This document shows positions 8,730 to 16,608 of a stretch of 64,000 bases of DNA, in pieces. The stretch comes from CAIWHR01 sp039931775. GTDB lineage: Bacteria; Pseudomonadota; Gammaproteobacteria; Burkholderiales; Casimicrobiaceae. The notes beneath the pieces were generated by a model. The model ran no database searches and was not told where the DNA came from. It was given only the letters and a program-made list of their open reading frames with translations. Position numbers and translations under genes: made by a program. The stretch spans positions 11,691-75,690 of the forward strand of contig JBDTRG010000065.1 in assembly GCA_039931775.1 (NCBI GenBank), written 5' to 3'. Position 1 is the stretch's first letter. Each line of letters opens with the position of its first letter.

Positions 8730-9305
8730 ATGCGTTGTCTGTACTATCTCGCACCCACGATCGAGAGTGCTCATCGGATTACCGACGATCTGCATGCCGC
8801 GGGCATCAAGGATTTTTTCCTGCATGTCATCGCCAAGGACGAATCGGCACTCGAGAAGGAGCATCTGCACTCCAGCAATTACCTCGAGACCCTCGACATC
8901 ATCCGCGACGGATTCATCGGCGCAGCGATCGGCGCCTTTTTCGGGCTGGTCGGCGCCGGGCTCCTGATGTTCTTCCAGCCGTTCGGCCCCGATGTCCCGC
9001 ACTACGTTTACTTCATCATCGTCGGGGTGGCGACGATGTTCGGCGCGTGGGAAGGTGGCTTGACCGGGATCGCGTCGGAGAACAACAACCTCAAGAAATT
9101 CCACCGCGACATCGAGGCGGGCAAATACCTGATCCTGGTCTACGCGCGGAAGGAACACGGGGCAATGATCCGGCATCTGATGCGCGAAAAGCACCCGGAA
9201 GCGGAGCTTGCCGCGGTCCAAAAGCATTTCATCAATCCGTTCCTGCCCGTGCGGCGGCGACGCAAGATTTCCCGGCAACCTGAACCGGCACTGCAAAAGG
9301 ATTAG
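8730..9305 (+). CDS. two-helix membrane protein of unknown function
   Basis: 191 residues. A soluble N-terminal part (1-58) begins MRCLYYLAPTIESAHRITDD and resembles the fold seen in general-stress DUF1269-type proteins. Two membrane segments with glycine-zipper spacing follow (about 61-82 and 93-113), then a soluble part and a basic tail. The start is taken as ATG at 8730, preceded by a purine-rich AAGGGGG Shine-Dalgarno; an adjacent GTG at 8727 is possible. It lies 2 bp before the first oxidase operon, so it is likely co-transcribed. A role in oxidase expression or stability is a guess. Confidence 0.7.
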   Translation: MRCLYYLAPTIESAHRITDDLHAAGIKDFFLHVIAKDESALEKEHLHSSNYLETLDIIRDGFIGAAIGAFFGLVGAGLLMFFQPFGPDVPHYVYFIIVGVATMFGAWEGGLTGIASENNNLKKFHRDIEAGKYLILVYARKEHGAMIRHLMREKHPEAELAAVQKHFINPFLPVRRRRKISRQPEPALQKD

Positions 9306-9307
9306 AC

Positions 9308-10663
9308 ATGGCGATGGCTGTCGTGCTGGTGTTGCTCGTCGTCGGGTCGGTCGCATTCCATTTGTGGAGCCCCTGGTATTTCACGCCGATCGCGTCCAAT
9401 TGGACCAACATCGACGAGACCGTGTCGCTCACCTTCTGGGTCACGGGCATCGTCTTCGTCGTCGTCAACGTGTTCATGGCGTATTGCGTGCTGCGCTACC
9501 GCAAAGGGAAGGTCAAGGGCGCGCATTACGAACCCGAGAACAAGAAGCTCGAGGGTTGGCTCATCGGCATCACGTCGGTGGGCGTTGCCGCGTTGCTGAC
9601 TCCGGGCCTGTTCGCATGGGCGAAATTCGTCGAAGTCCCCAAGGATGCGTCGGCGTTCGAGGTCGTCGGCCGGCAGTGGTATTTCAACTACCGGTTTCCC
9701 GGCGCGGACGGCGTGCTCGGCACGGTCGATGCCCGATTCGTCACCGACGCGAACCCGTTCGGCGTCAATCCGGATGATCCGCGCGGCAAGGACGACATCC
9801 TGGTGGCGAGCCCGGAGTTGCACCTTCCGATCGGCAAGCCGATCAAGGCGGACCTGCGCTCGATCGATGTGCTGCACGATTTCACGGTGCCGCAATTCCG
9901 GGCCAAGATGAACATGGTGCCGGGGCTCGTGACCTACGTCTGGTACACGCCGACCCGGGCCGGAACCTACGATGTCTTCTGCGAGCAGCTTTGCGGGATC
10001 GCGCACTACGCGATGCGCGGCAAGGTCATCGTCGAGGACGAGACTGCGTTCAAGGCGTGGCTCGGCGCCTATCCGACGTTCGCGCAGTCGTCGGCGCCCG
10101 TCGTCGGCGATGCCGCGGCCGGTGAGGCGCTCTACGCGGTCTGCGGCGCGTGTCATGGCGCGCAGGGCGAGGGCAACCCCGCGCTCAATGCGCCGAAGCT
10201 CGCCGGGCAGGGGGACTGGTACCTGAAGCGTCAGCTGCAGCTCTTCAAGAGCGGCGCCCGCGGCGGAAACGAAAAGGACGTCTTCGGCAAGATGATGGCG
10301 CCGATGGCGGCGACGCTGACGGACGACGCGGCCGTCAACAACGTCGTCGCCTACATCAAGTCGCTTCCGGACAAGCCCGCTCCGCAGACGGTGAAGGGCA
10401 ATGCCAAGAACGGGCACGACATCTTCGAGAATTGCGGAGCCTGTCACGGCGCCGACGCTCGCGGCATCCAGGCGATGAATGCGCCGCGGCTCAAGGGAAT
10501 GAGCGACTGGTATCTCATCACCCAGTTGAAAAATTTCAGGCACGGGATTCGCGGCACGGACAAGAAAGACATCTACGGCCCGCAGATGGCGCTGATTTCC
10601 GAGATACTGCACGATGACCAGCTGGCCATCGACATCGTCGCCTATATCAATACGTTCAAATGA
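9308..10663 (+). CDS. cytochrome c oxidase subunit II with two fused cytochrome c domains
   Basis: 451 residues. Two N-terminal membrane helices anchor a periplasmic cupredoxin domain whose CuA ligands are visible as Cys225, Cys229, His233 and Met236 (CEQLCGIAHYAM). Two class I cytochrome c domains are fused behind it, with haem sites at Cys279-x2-Cys282-His283 and Cys376-x2-Cys379-His380. Typical caa3 subunit II has a single c domain, as in the second oxidase here (15447). The extra haem may extend the electron entry path from soluble cytochromes. First structural gene of an oxidase operon running to 14331. Confidence 0.92.
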   Translation: MAMAVVLVLLVVGSVAFHLWSPWYFTPIASNWTNIDETVSLTFWVTGIVFVVVNVFMAYCVLRYRKGKVKGAHYEPENKKLEGWLIGITSVGVAALLTPGLFAWAKFVEVPKDASAFEVVGRQWYFNYRFPGADGVLGTVDARFVTDANPFGVNPDDPRGKDDILVASPELHLPIGKPIKADLRSIDVLHDFTVPQFRAKMNMVPGLVTYVWYTPTRAGTYDVFCEQLCGIAHYAMRGKVIVEDETAFKAWLGAYPTFAQSSAPVVGDAAAGEALYAVCGACHGAQGEGNPALNAPKLAGQGDWYLKRQLQLFKSGARGGNEKDVFGKMMAPMAATLTDDAAVNNVVAYIKSLPDKPAPQTVKGNAKNGHDIFENCGACHGADARGIQAMNAPRLKGMSDWYLITQLKNFRHGIRGTDKKDIYGPQMALISEILHDDQLAIDIVAYINTFK

Positions 10664-10712
10664 GACTCGAGCGGATCGAGCCTGATCGAGTGCTATCGGA
10701 AAGGAAAGGCAA

Positions 10713-12494
10713 ATGACCTACGTCGCACACGACGAATCGTCGTTCGTCCCACCCGTCGAAGTCGAGGAGGCCGAGCTCTACCACCCGAAGACTTTCATCG
10801 GCAAATACATCTGGAGCCAGGACGCGAAAGTCATCGCGGTCCAGTATTCGATCACGGCGATCGCCGTGGGGCTGGTGGCGCTGGTGCTGTCGGGAATCAT
10901 GCGCCTGCAGCTCGGGTTTCCGAACGTCTTCTCGTTCATCACGCCGGCCACCTATCTCCAGTACGTCACCATGCACGGCATGATCATGGTGATCTACCTG
11001 CTCACGGCGCTGTTCCTCGGCGGCTTCGGCAACTACCTGATCCCGCTGATGGTGGGCGCGCGCGACATGGTGTTCCCGTACGTCAACATGGTCAGCTATT
11101 GGGTCTATCTGTTCGCGGTGCTGCTGCTGATGGCGAGCTTTTTCGTGCCGGGCGGGCCCACGGGCTCCGGCTGGACCCTTTATCCGCCGCAGGCGATTCT
11201 CGACGGCACGCCGGGGGCGAGCTGGGGAATCATCCTGATGCTGATTTCGCTCGCGTTCTTCATCATCGGCTTCACGATGGGCGGCTTGAACTACGTCGTG
11301 ACAGTGCTGCAGGCGCGCACGCGCGGGATGACGATGATGCGGCTGCCCCTGACGATCTGGGGCATCTTCATGGCGACCGTCCTGGCGCTGCTGGCATTCC
11401 CGGCATTGTTCGTCAGCGCCATCATGATGACGCTCGACCAGACGCTGGGCACGAGCTTCTTCATGCCCGCCCTGGTGTCGAAGGGACAGCAACTCGCCTA
11501 CAACGGCGGCAGCCCGATCCTCTTTCAGCACCTGTTCTGGTTCTTCGGCCACCCCGAGGTCTACATCGTCGCGCTGCCGGCCTTCGGCATCGTTTCGGAC
11601 CTGATCAGCGTCAACGCCAGAAAGAACATCTTCGGCTACCGGATGATGGTCTGGGCGATCCTCGCGATCGGCGGGCTCAGTTTCATGGTGTGGGCGCACC
11701 ACATGTACGTCAGCGGGATGAACCCGTACTTCGGCTTCTTCTTCGCCACGACCACCCTGATCATCGCGGTTCCCACGGCGCTCAAGGTCTACAACTGGGT
11801 GCTGACGTTGTGGCGCGGCGAGATCCACTTCACCGTCCCGATGCTGTTTTCGATCGGCTTCATCTTCACGTTCATCAACGGCGGGTTGACCGGCCTCTTC
11901 CTCGGCAACGTGCCCGTCGACATTCCGCTCTCCGGAACCATGTTCGTCGTTGCGCACTTCCACATGGTGATGGCGGTGTCGCCGATCCTGGTCGTGTTCG
12001 GCGCGATCTATCACTGGTACCCGAAGATCACCGGGCGGATGCTGAACGACACGATGGGCAAGTTCCATTTCTGGGTCACCTTCGTCGGAACGTATGCCAT
12101 CTACTATCCGATGCATTACCTCGGATTCCTGGGCGTGCCGCGCCGGTACTACGCGATGGGGAAAACGGTCTTCATCCCCGAATCGGCGCAGACGCTGAAT
12201 GAGGTGATCACCATCGCGGCGCTGATCGTCGGGGCGGTCCAGGTGGTGTTCATCTACAACCTGATCTGGAGCTATCGCAACGGCAAGCCATCGGGCGGCA
12301 ATCCATGGCGCGCCACGACGCTCGAGTGGCAGACCCCCGACACGCCGCCGAAGCACGGCAACTTCGGGCCGACGCTTCCGGTGGTCTATCGCTGGGCCTA
12401 CGATTACAGCGTGCCCGGTGCCGGGGAGGATTTCATCCCGCAAAACCAGCCGCCGGCCGTCAAACCCGCCGTCGCCCGGGGAACGACGAGGTGA
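10713..12494 (+). CDS. haem-copper oxidase subunit I (first set)
   Basis: 593 residues with about twelve or more membrane helices. Haem and copper ligands of the family are visible: MHGMIM in an early helix, HPEVYIVALP, WAHHMYVSG, and FHMVMAV near the late haem ligands. The GHPEVY glutamate and the VPTALK lysine of the D and K proton channels, and an RDM aspartate at the D-channel entrance, are present, so this is an A-type oxygen reductase. It is clearly a different lineage from the subunit I at 16609. Its stop overlaps the next start (GTGA). Confidence 0.93.
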   Translation: MTYVAHDESSFVPPVEVEEAELYHPKTFIGKYIWSQDAKVIAVQYSITAIAVGLVALVLSGIMRLQLGFPNVFSFITPATYLQYVTMHGMIMVIYLLTALFLGGFGNYLIPLMVGARDMVFPYVNMVSYWVYLFAVLLLMASFFVPGGPTGSGWTLYPPQAILDGTPGASWGIILMLISLAFFIIGFTMGGLNYVVTVLQARTRGMTMMRLPLTIWGIFMATVLALLAFPALFVSAIMMTLDQTLGTSFFMPALVSKGQQLAYNGGSPILFQHLFWFFGHPEVYIVALPAFGIVSDLISVNARKNIFGYRMMVWAILAIGGLSFMVWAHHMYVSGMNPYFGFFFATTTLIIAVPTALKVYNWVLTLWRGEIHFTVPMLFSIGFIFTFINGGLTGLFLGNVPVDIPLSGTMFVVAHFHMVMAVSPILVVFGAIYHWYPKITGRMLNDTMGKFHFWVTFVGTYAIYYPMHYLGFLGVPRRYYAMGKTVFIPESAQTLNEVITIAALIVGAVQVVFIYNLIWSYRNGKPSGGNPWRATTLEWQTPDTPPKHGNFGPTLPVVYRWAYDYSVPGAGEDFIPQNQPPAVKPAVARGTTR

Positions 12495-13162
12495 CCATCG
12501 CTCTGCTTTTCCTGAGCGCGATCATGGTGATCGTGGTCGGGTGGCTCGTTCGCAAGACGATCAACACGACGCCGTGGGTCGAGCAGGGACCGATGGAGGT
12601 CGTCAGCGGCGACGGCGCATTGGCGCTACTTCCCGTTCAAGTCGGACTCGGGGTATTTCTCGCGGTCGCGACATCGCTGTTCGCCTTGTTGGTCAGCGCG
12701 TACCACATGCGGATGGCGGAGGCCGACTGGTCGAAGTTCGCCCTCCCGAGCGTGCTGTGGCTCAACACGGCGATATTGATCCTCGCCAGCATCGCGATGC
12801 AGTGGACGCTCGTGGTTGCGCGGCGGGGCCGCATCGAAGCGGTGCGGAAGGGTCTGATGGGCGCCGGCGCCTTCAGCTTTGCGTTTCTCGCGGGCCAGAT
12901 CTGGGCGTGGCAACAACTGAGTGCGACGGGGCATTACACGGCGGCCAACCCGGCGTACGCTTTCTTCCTGCTGCTCACCGCCATGCACGGCATCCACCTG
13001 CTCGGGGGGCTGTGGGTCTGGGCGAGGACGACCGTGCGGGCACACCGCGGCGCCCAGATGGGCAAGCTCCTGCTGAGCGTCGAACTTTGCACGTTGTACT
13101 GGCACTACCTGCTGCTGGTCTGGGCGGTCTTGTTCGCGGTGTTGCTGCAAACCCAACGATAG
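12491..13162 (+). CDS. cytochrome c oxidase subunit III family protein (first copy in set 1)
   Basis: 223 residues, predicted to span the membrane about six or seven times. The second half carries subunit III features: LLTAMHGIHLLGGLWVW and a final LYWHYLLLVWAVLF helix, matching the conserved HGxH and YWHFVDxVW positions. Translation starts at GTG 12491 inside the coxA stop, so the two are coupled. It is followed 15 bp later by a second subunit III-type gene, so this operon encodes two divergent members. Confidence 0.8.
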   Translation: MTIALLFLSAIMVIVVGWLVRKTINTTPWVEQGPMEVVSGDGALALLPVQVGLGVFLAVATSLFALLVSAYHMRMAEADWSKFALPSVLWLNTAILILASIAMQWTLVVARRGRIEAVRKGLMGAGAFSFAFLAGQIWAWQQLSATGHYTAANPAYAFFLLLTAMHGIHLLGGLWVWARTTVRAHRGAQMGKLLLSVELCTLYWHYLLLVWAVLFAVLLQTQR

Positions 13163-13177
13163 AGAGGATCGAGCCAC

Positions 13178-13903
13178 ATGACGCAAACGGCGCCCACCGC
13201 TTCCGCAGAAGCGCTCCCGCTCGTCCCCGGCCTCCCGGGTGTAGTCGCCGACTGGTCCTCGGATCAGCGCGCGTTCAAGAAGGTGCCTTGGGGCAAGGCG
13301 ATGATGTGGATCTTCCTCCTGAGCGATACGTTCATCTTCAGCTCCTTCCTGATTTCGTACATGTGGGTGCGGATGGGCACGACGGTCCCGTGGCCGAACC
13401 CGAGCGAGGTATTCGCGCTGACGATCGCGGGCAAGAGCATCCCGCTGATCCTGATCGCCATCATGACGTTCGTGCTGATCAGCAGCAGCGGGACGATGGT
13501 GCTGGCCGTCAACTACGGCTATCGCAAGGATCGCGTCCGGACCTTCATCTTTTTGCTGATCACCGCGGCCTTGGGCGCGACGTTCGTCGGCATGCAGGCC
13601 TTCGAATGGACCAAGCTGATCGTGGAGGAGGGGGTCCGTCCGTGGGGCAACCCGATGGGCGCGGCGCAGTTCGGCTCGGCCTTTTTCATGATCACCGGAT
13701 TCCACGGTACGCACGTGTCGATCGGCGTGATTTTCCTGATCATTGTCGCGATCAAGGTGCTGCGGGGAGACCTCGACAAGGAGAGGCCGGGGTTTCTGAC
13801 CGGCAGGAAGGGTAACTACGAGATGGTCGAAACGATGGGCCTGTACTGGCACTTCGTCGATCTCGTGTGGGTCTTCATCTTCGCATTCTTCTATCTCTGG
13901 TAA
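13178..13903 (+). CDS. cytochrome c oxidase subunit III (second copy in set 1)
   Basis: 241 residues with about five to seven membrane helices. The conserved subunit III segments ITGFHGTHVSIGV and LYWHFVDLVWVFIFAFFYL are present. Subunit III stabilises the oxidase core and proton uptake. Preceded by a good purine-rich ribosome site (GAGAGGATCG region). It follows another subunit III homologue and precedes the subunit IV-like gene. Confidence 0.9.
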   Translation: MTQTAPTASAEALPLVPGLPGVVADWSSDQRAFKKVPWGKAMMWIFLLSDTFIFSSFLISYMWVRMGTTVPWPNPSEVFALTIAGKSIPLILIAIMTFVLISSSGTMVLAVNYGYRKDRVRTFIFLLITAALGATFVGMQAFEWTKLIVEEGVRPWGNPMGAAQFGSAFFMITGFHGTHVSIGVIFLIIVAIKVLRGDLDKERPGFLTGRKGNYEMVETMGLYWHFVDLVWVFIFAFFYLW

Positions 13904-13911
13904 GCGAAACC

Positions 13912-14331
13912 ATGGCGCACGCAGAAGGGCATCACGGTCCGGCCGACGGGCATCACGTCGTAGGCGGGGGGCAGCAGCACAACGTCGGGCAACAGCACCC
14001 GCTCGGTATCTACTTCAAAATCTGGGGGCTGCTCTTCGTTCTGAGCACGCTTTCCTATCTCGTCGACTATTTCCATTTCCAGGGATACCTGCGGTGGACG
14101 CTGATCATCGTGTTCATGCTGCTGAAGGCCGGGCTGATCGTGGCCGTCTTCATGCATATGGTCTGGGAGCGTCTGGCCATGGTCTACGCGATACTCCTTC
14201 CGCCGCTGCTGTTGCTGGTGCTGCTCGGGATCGGCGCGGGCGAGGCGGACCACACGTTCCTCACGCGGCTCACCTTCTTCGGTGCCGACCCCGCGGCGAG
14301 CGCCCCGGCGCCGCATGCCGTAAAGAAGTGA
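13912..14331 (+). CDS. cytochrome c oxidase subunit IV-like protein
   Basis: 139 residues. A His-rich N-terminus (residues 1-35, many HH, GHH and QQH runs) is followed by three membrane helices. The KAGLIVAVFMHMVWERL segment is typical of the prokaryotic subunit IV (CyoD/CtaF-like) family. The His-rich head could bind metal but this is untested. The ATG at 13912 is 8 bp after the subunit III stop. Last gene of the first oxidase set. Confidence 0.85.
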   Translation: MAHAEGHHGPADGHHVVGGGQQHNVGQQHPLGIYFKIWGLLFVLSTLSYLVDYFHFQGYLRWTLIIVFMLLKAGLIVAVFMHMVWERLAMVYAILLPPLLLLVLLGIGAGEADHTFLTRLTFFGADPAASAPAPHAVKK

Positions 14332-14444
14332 AGCGACCGCGCGGTCGGCTCGACCGAGGTTGACGACCGCGGATTCCCGATCCGGCGCGGCCAATCGGCT
14401 TCCTTGCGCGCGCCCGTGCGGCGCGATCGTCGCGCGATGACGAG

Positions 14445-15134
14445 ATGACCCGCGGCCTGTTCGTCACCGGCACCGACACGGGTGTGGGCAAGACGGTCGT
14501 CGCGGCGCTCCTGCTGCGCGCGCTCGCGGATGCGCGCCATCGCGCGGTCGGGATGAAGCCGGTGGCGGCAGGCCTCGCGGCCGGCGAATCCGTGAGTGCG
14601 GACGTCAAATCGCTGATCGAAGCAGCGAACGTCGAAGCGCCGATAGCCGATGTCAATCCCTTTTCGTTCGATCTGGCCGCCGCGCCCGAGCTCGCCGCCC
14701 GGATGCACGGCGCGTGGATCGACCTTGATCGGATCGTCTCGGCCTATGCAAGGCTCGCCGCGGTAGCCGATGCGGTCATCGTCGAAGGCGCCGGCGGCGT
14801 TCTGGTCCCGCTCACCTCGCGGTCGGACATGCTGGACATCCCGGCGCGGCTCGGGCTCCCCGTTATTCTCGTCGTCGGCATCAGGCTCGGCTGCCTCAAT
14901 CACGCGCTGCTGTCGGCGCTGGCGATCAACGCGCGTGGCATCCGTTTCGCCGGTTGGGTCGCGAACCGGATCGACCCGGCGATGAAGGAGGCCGATGCGA
15001 ACGTCTCGCTGCTCGCCGAGCGCCTGCCGGCACCTCTCGTGGCCGACCTTCATTGGGCCGCAGCGGGACGGCCGTCATTCGGCGATCGGCGGCGGGTACT
15101 GCGGGAACTCGGATTCGAATCCGCGCCGGCATAG
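14445..15134 (+). CDS. bioD: dethiobiotin synthase BioD
   Basis: 229 residues. The P-loop GTDTGVGKT is at residues 9-17, the substrate Lys region reads GMKPVAAG, and VIVEGAGGVLVPL near residue 107 is the second family motif. The enzyme closes the ureido ring of dethiobiotin using CO2 and ATP. It is separated from bioB-F-H-C by the whole first oxidase operon, which suggests the respiratory genes were inserted or the biotin genes were rearranged. Confidence 0.94.
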   Translation: MTRGLFVTGTDTGVGKTVVAALLLRALADARHRAVGMKPVAAGLAAGESVSADVKSLIEAANVEAPIADVNPFSFDLAAAPELAARMHGAWIDLDRIVSAYARLAAVADAVIVEGAGGVLVPLTSRSDMLDIPARLGLPVILVVGIRLGCLNHALLSALAINARGIRFAGWVANRIDPAMKEADANVSLLAERLPAPLVADLHWAAAGRPSFGDRRRVLRELGFESAPA

Positions 15135-15137
15135 GTC

Positions 15138-15169
15138 GTCATCCGGCGGGACTGTCATCCGGCGGGACT
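15138..15169 (+). repeat. perfect tandem repeat, 2 x 16 bp
   Basis: GTCATCCGGCGGGACT occurs twice head to tail (15138-15153 and 15154-15169), directly after bioD and just before the candidate promoter of the second oxidase operon. It could be a regulator-binding site or a chance duplication. Confidence 0.85.
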
Positions 15170-15196
15170 TGCCGCGGGCATGATCCATGTTAAAAT
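15169..15196 (+). promoter_or_regulatory. candidate sigma70 promoter for the second oxidase operon
   Basis: TTGCCG at 15169-15174 and TAAAAT at 15191-15196 with a 16-bp spacer, inside the 312-bp gap between bioD and coxB. The rest of the gap (15200-15446) shows no convincing gene; a long in-frame upstream extension of coxB lacks family similarity and would add residues before the signal peptide. A leader of about 240 nt would result. Confidence 0.5.
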
Positions 15197-15446
15197 TTTG
15201 CGCGTTGCACCAATTCGGCGTGGCTTGTGCTGCCGCCTGCCGCGGCTTCCTGCATTGGACCCGGCTCCGCCGCTCATCCCCCGTCTGACTGCGCAGCGCA
15301 ATCGTCGAACTGCGCAAGGCCGCCGCGGGCTCCCGCCGCATTCGGGCAGGGCAGGCAGGCGCAGACGAGCGGCGTACCGGAACGCAGGGCGGGGCTTTCG
15401 CCGTGGCAGGGTTTCGAGAAGAACGGACGACGCAATCGAGGGACGC

Positions 15447-16577
15447 ATGGTTCGCAAAGAATTGTCAGCCGGCCGTTTGCTTGGAACTTTGGCGGCGATG
15501 CTCGCGGCGCCCGGCACGGCGCTCGCGATACCCGAGTGGAACCTGCAGCCGCCGGTAACCCCGATCGCGCGCCAGATGTACGACCTCCACGCGTTCATCT
15601 TCTGGATCTGCGTCGTCATCTTCGTCGTCGTGTTCGGCGTGATGTTCTATTCGATCTTCAAGCACCGGAAGTCGGTGGGGCACAAGGCCGCGCATTTTCA
15701 CGAGAACACGACGGTCGAGATCATCTGGACGGTGATACCGTTCCTGATCCTGCTGTTCATGGTCTTTCCGGCGACAAAGACCATCCTGGCGATGAAGGAC
15801 ACGTCCACGCCCGATATGACCATCAAGGTCACCGGCTATCAGTGGAAGTGGAATTACGATTACCTGCAGGAGGGCTTCGGCTTCTACTCGAGCCTGTCGA
15901 CGCCGTTCGCGCAGATCGAGGGCCGCGCCCCCAAGGGCGAGCATTACCTGCTCGAGGTCGACAACCCGCTGGTGGTGCCCGTCGACACGAAGGTTCGGGT
16001 TCTGATCACGGCCGGCGACGTGCTCCACGCCTGGTGGGTGCCGGCGTTCGGCGTCAAGCAGGACGCGATCCCGGGGTTCGTCCGCGATGCCTGGTTCCGC
16101 GCCGAAAAGGTCGGCGTCTATCGCGGCCAGTGCGCGGAACTCTGCGGCAAGGAGCACGGATTCATGCCGATCGTCGTCGACGTCAAGTCGAAGGAAGACT
16201 ACGCGAAGTGGTTGGACGAACAGAAAGCCAAGGCTCAGGCGGTGGCCGGCGACCCCAACAAGGTCTGGGAGCGCCAGGAACTCGTCACTCGCGGCGCGAT
16301 CATCTACGCGGCCAATTGCGCGGCGTGCCACCAGGCCAACGGCAAGGGCGTGCCCGCCGGAGGCTTCCCGGCCCTCGACGGCTCGAAGGTCGTCAACGGG
16401 CCCGTGGCAGGGCAGCTGGCGATCGTGCTCAACGGCAAGCCGGGCACGGCGATGCCGCCGTGGACGCAGCTCTCCGACACCGATCTCGCCGCGGTGATCA
16501 CCTATACGCGCAACAGCTGGGGCAACAAGACCGGCCAAGCGGTGCAGCCGTCCGAGATCAAGTTGGCGCGCAAATAG
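15447..16577 (+). CDS. coxB: cytochrome c oxidase subunit II with one fused cytochrome c domain (caa3 type)
   Basis: 376 residues. A signal peptide (about 1-27) is followed by two membrane helices and the CuA domain, with ligands Cys229, Cys233, His237 and Met240 (CAELCGKEHGFM). A C-terminal cytochrome c domain has its haem site at Cys291, Cys294 and His295. The protein takes electrons from cytochrome c into CuA. ATG 15447 is chosen because it starts at the signal peptide. Head of the second oxidase operon. Confidence 0.94.
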   Translation: MVRKELSAGRLLGTLAAMLAAPGTALAIPEWNLQPPVTPIARQMYDLHAFIFWICVVIFVVVFGVMFYSIFKHRKSVGHKAAHFHENTTVEIIWTVIPFLILLFMVFPATKTILAMKDTSTPDMTIKVTGYQWKWNYDYLQEGFGFYSSLSTPFAQIEGRAPKGEHYLLEVDNPLVVPVDTKVRVLITAGDVLHAWWVPAFGVKQDAIPGFVRDAWFRAEKVGVYRGQCAELCGKEHGFMPIVVDVKSKEDYAKWLDEQKAKAQAVAGDPNKVWERQELVTRGAIIYAANCAACHQANGKGVPAGGFPALDGSKVVNGPVAGQLAIVLNGKPGTAMPPWTQLSDTDLAAVITYTRNSWGNKTGQAVQPSEIKLARK

Positions 16578-16608
16578 CGCCCGACCGAATCGCTCTGGAG
16601 AACACTAG

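Noticed and set aside
10656..12443. 595-codon open frame antisense to oxidase subunit I
   Set aside because: It is a shadow of the GC-rich coxA codon bias: Arg/Asp/His-rich with no domain, and coxA is clearly real on the other strand.
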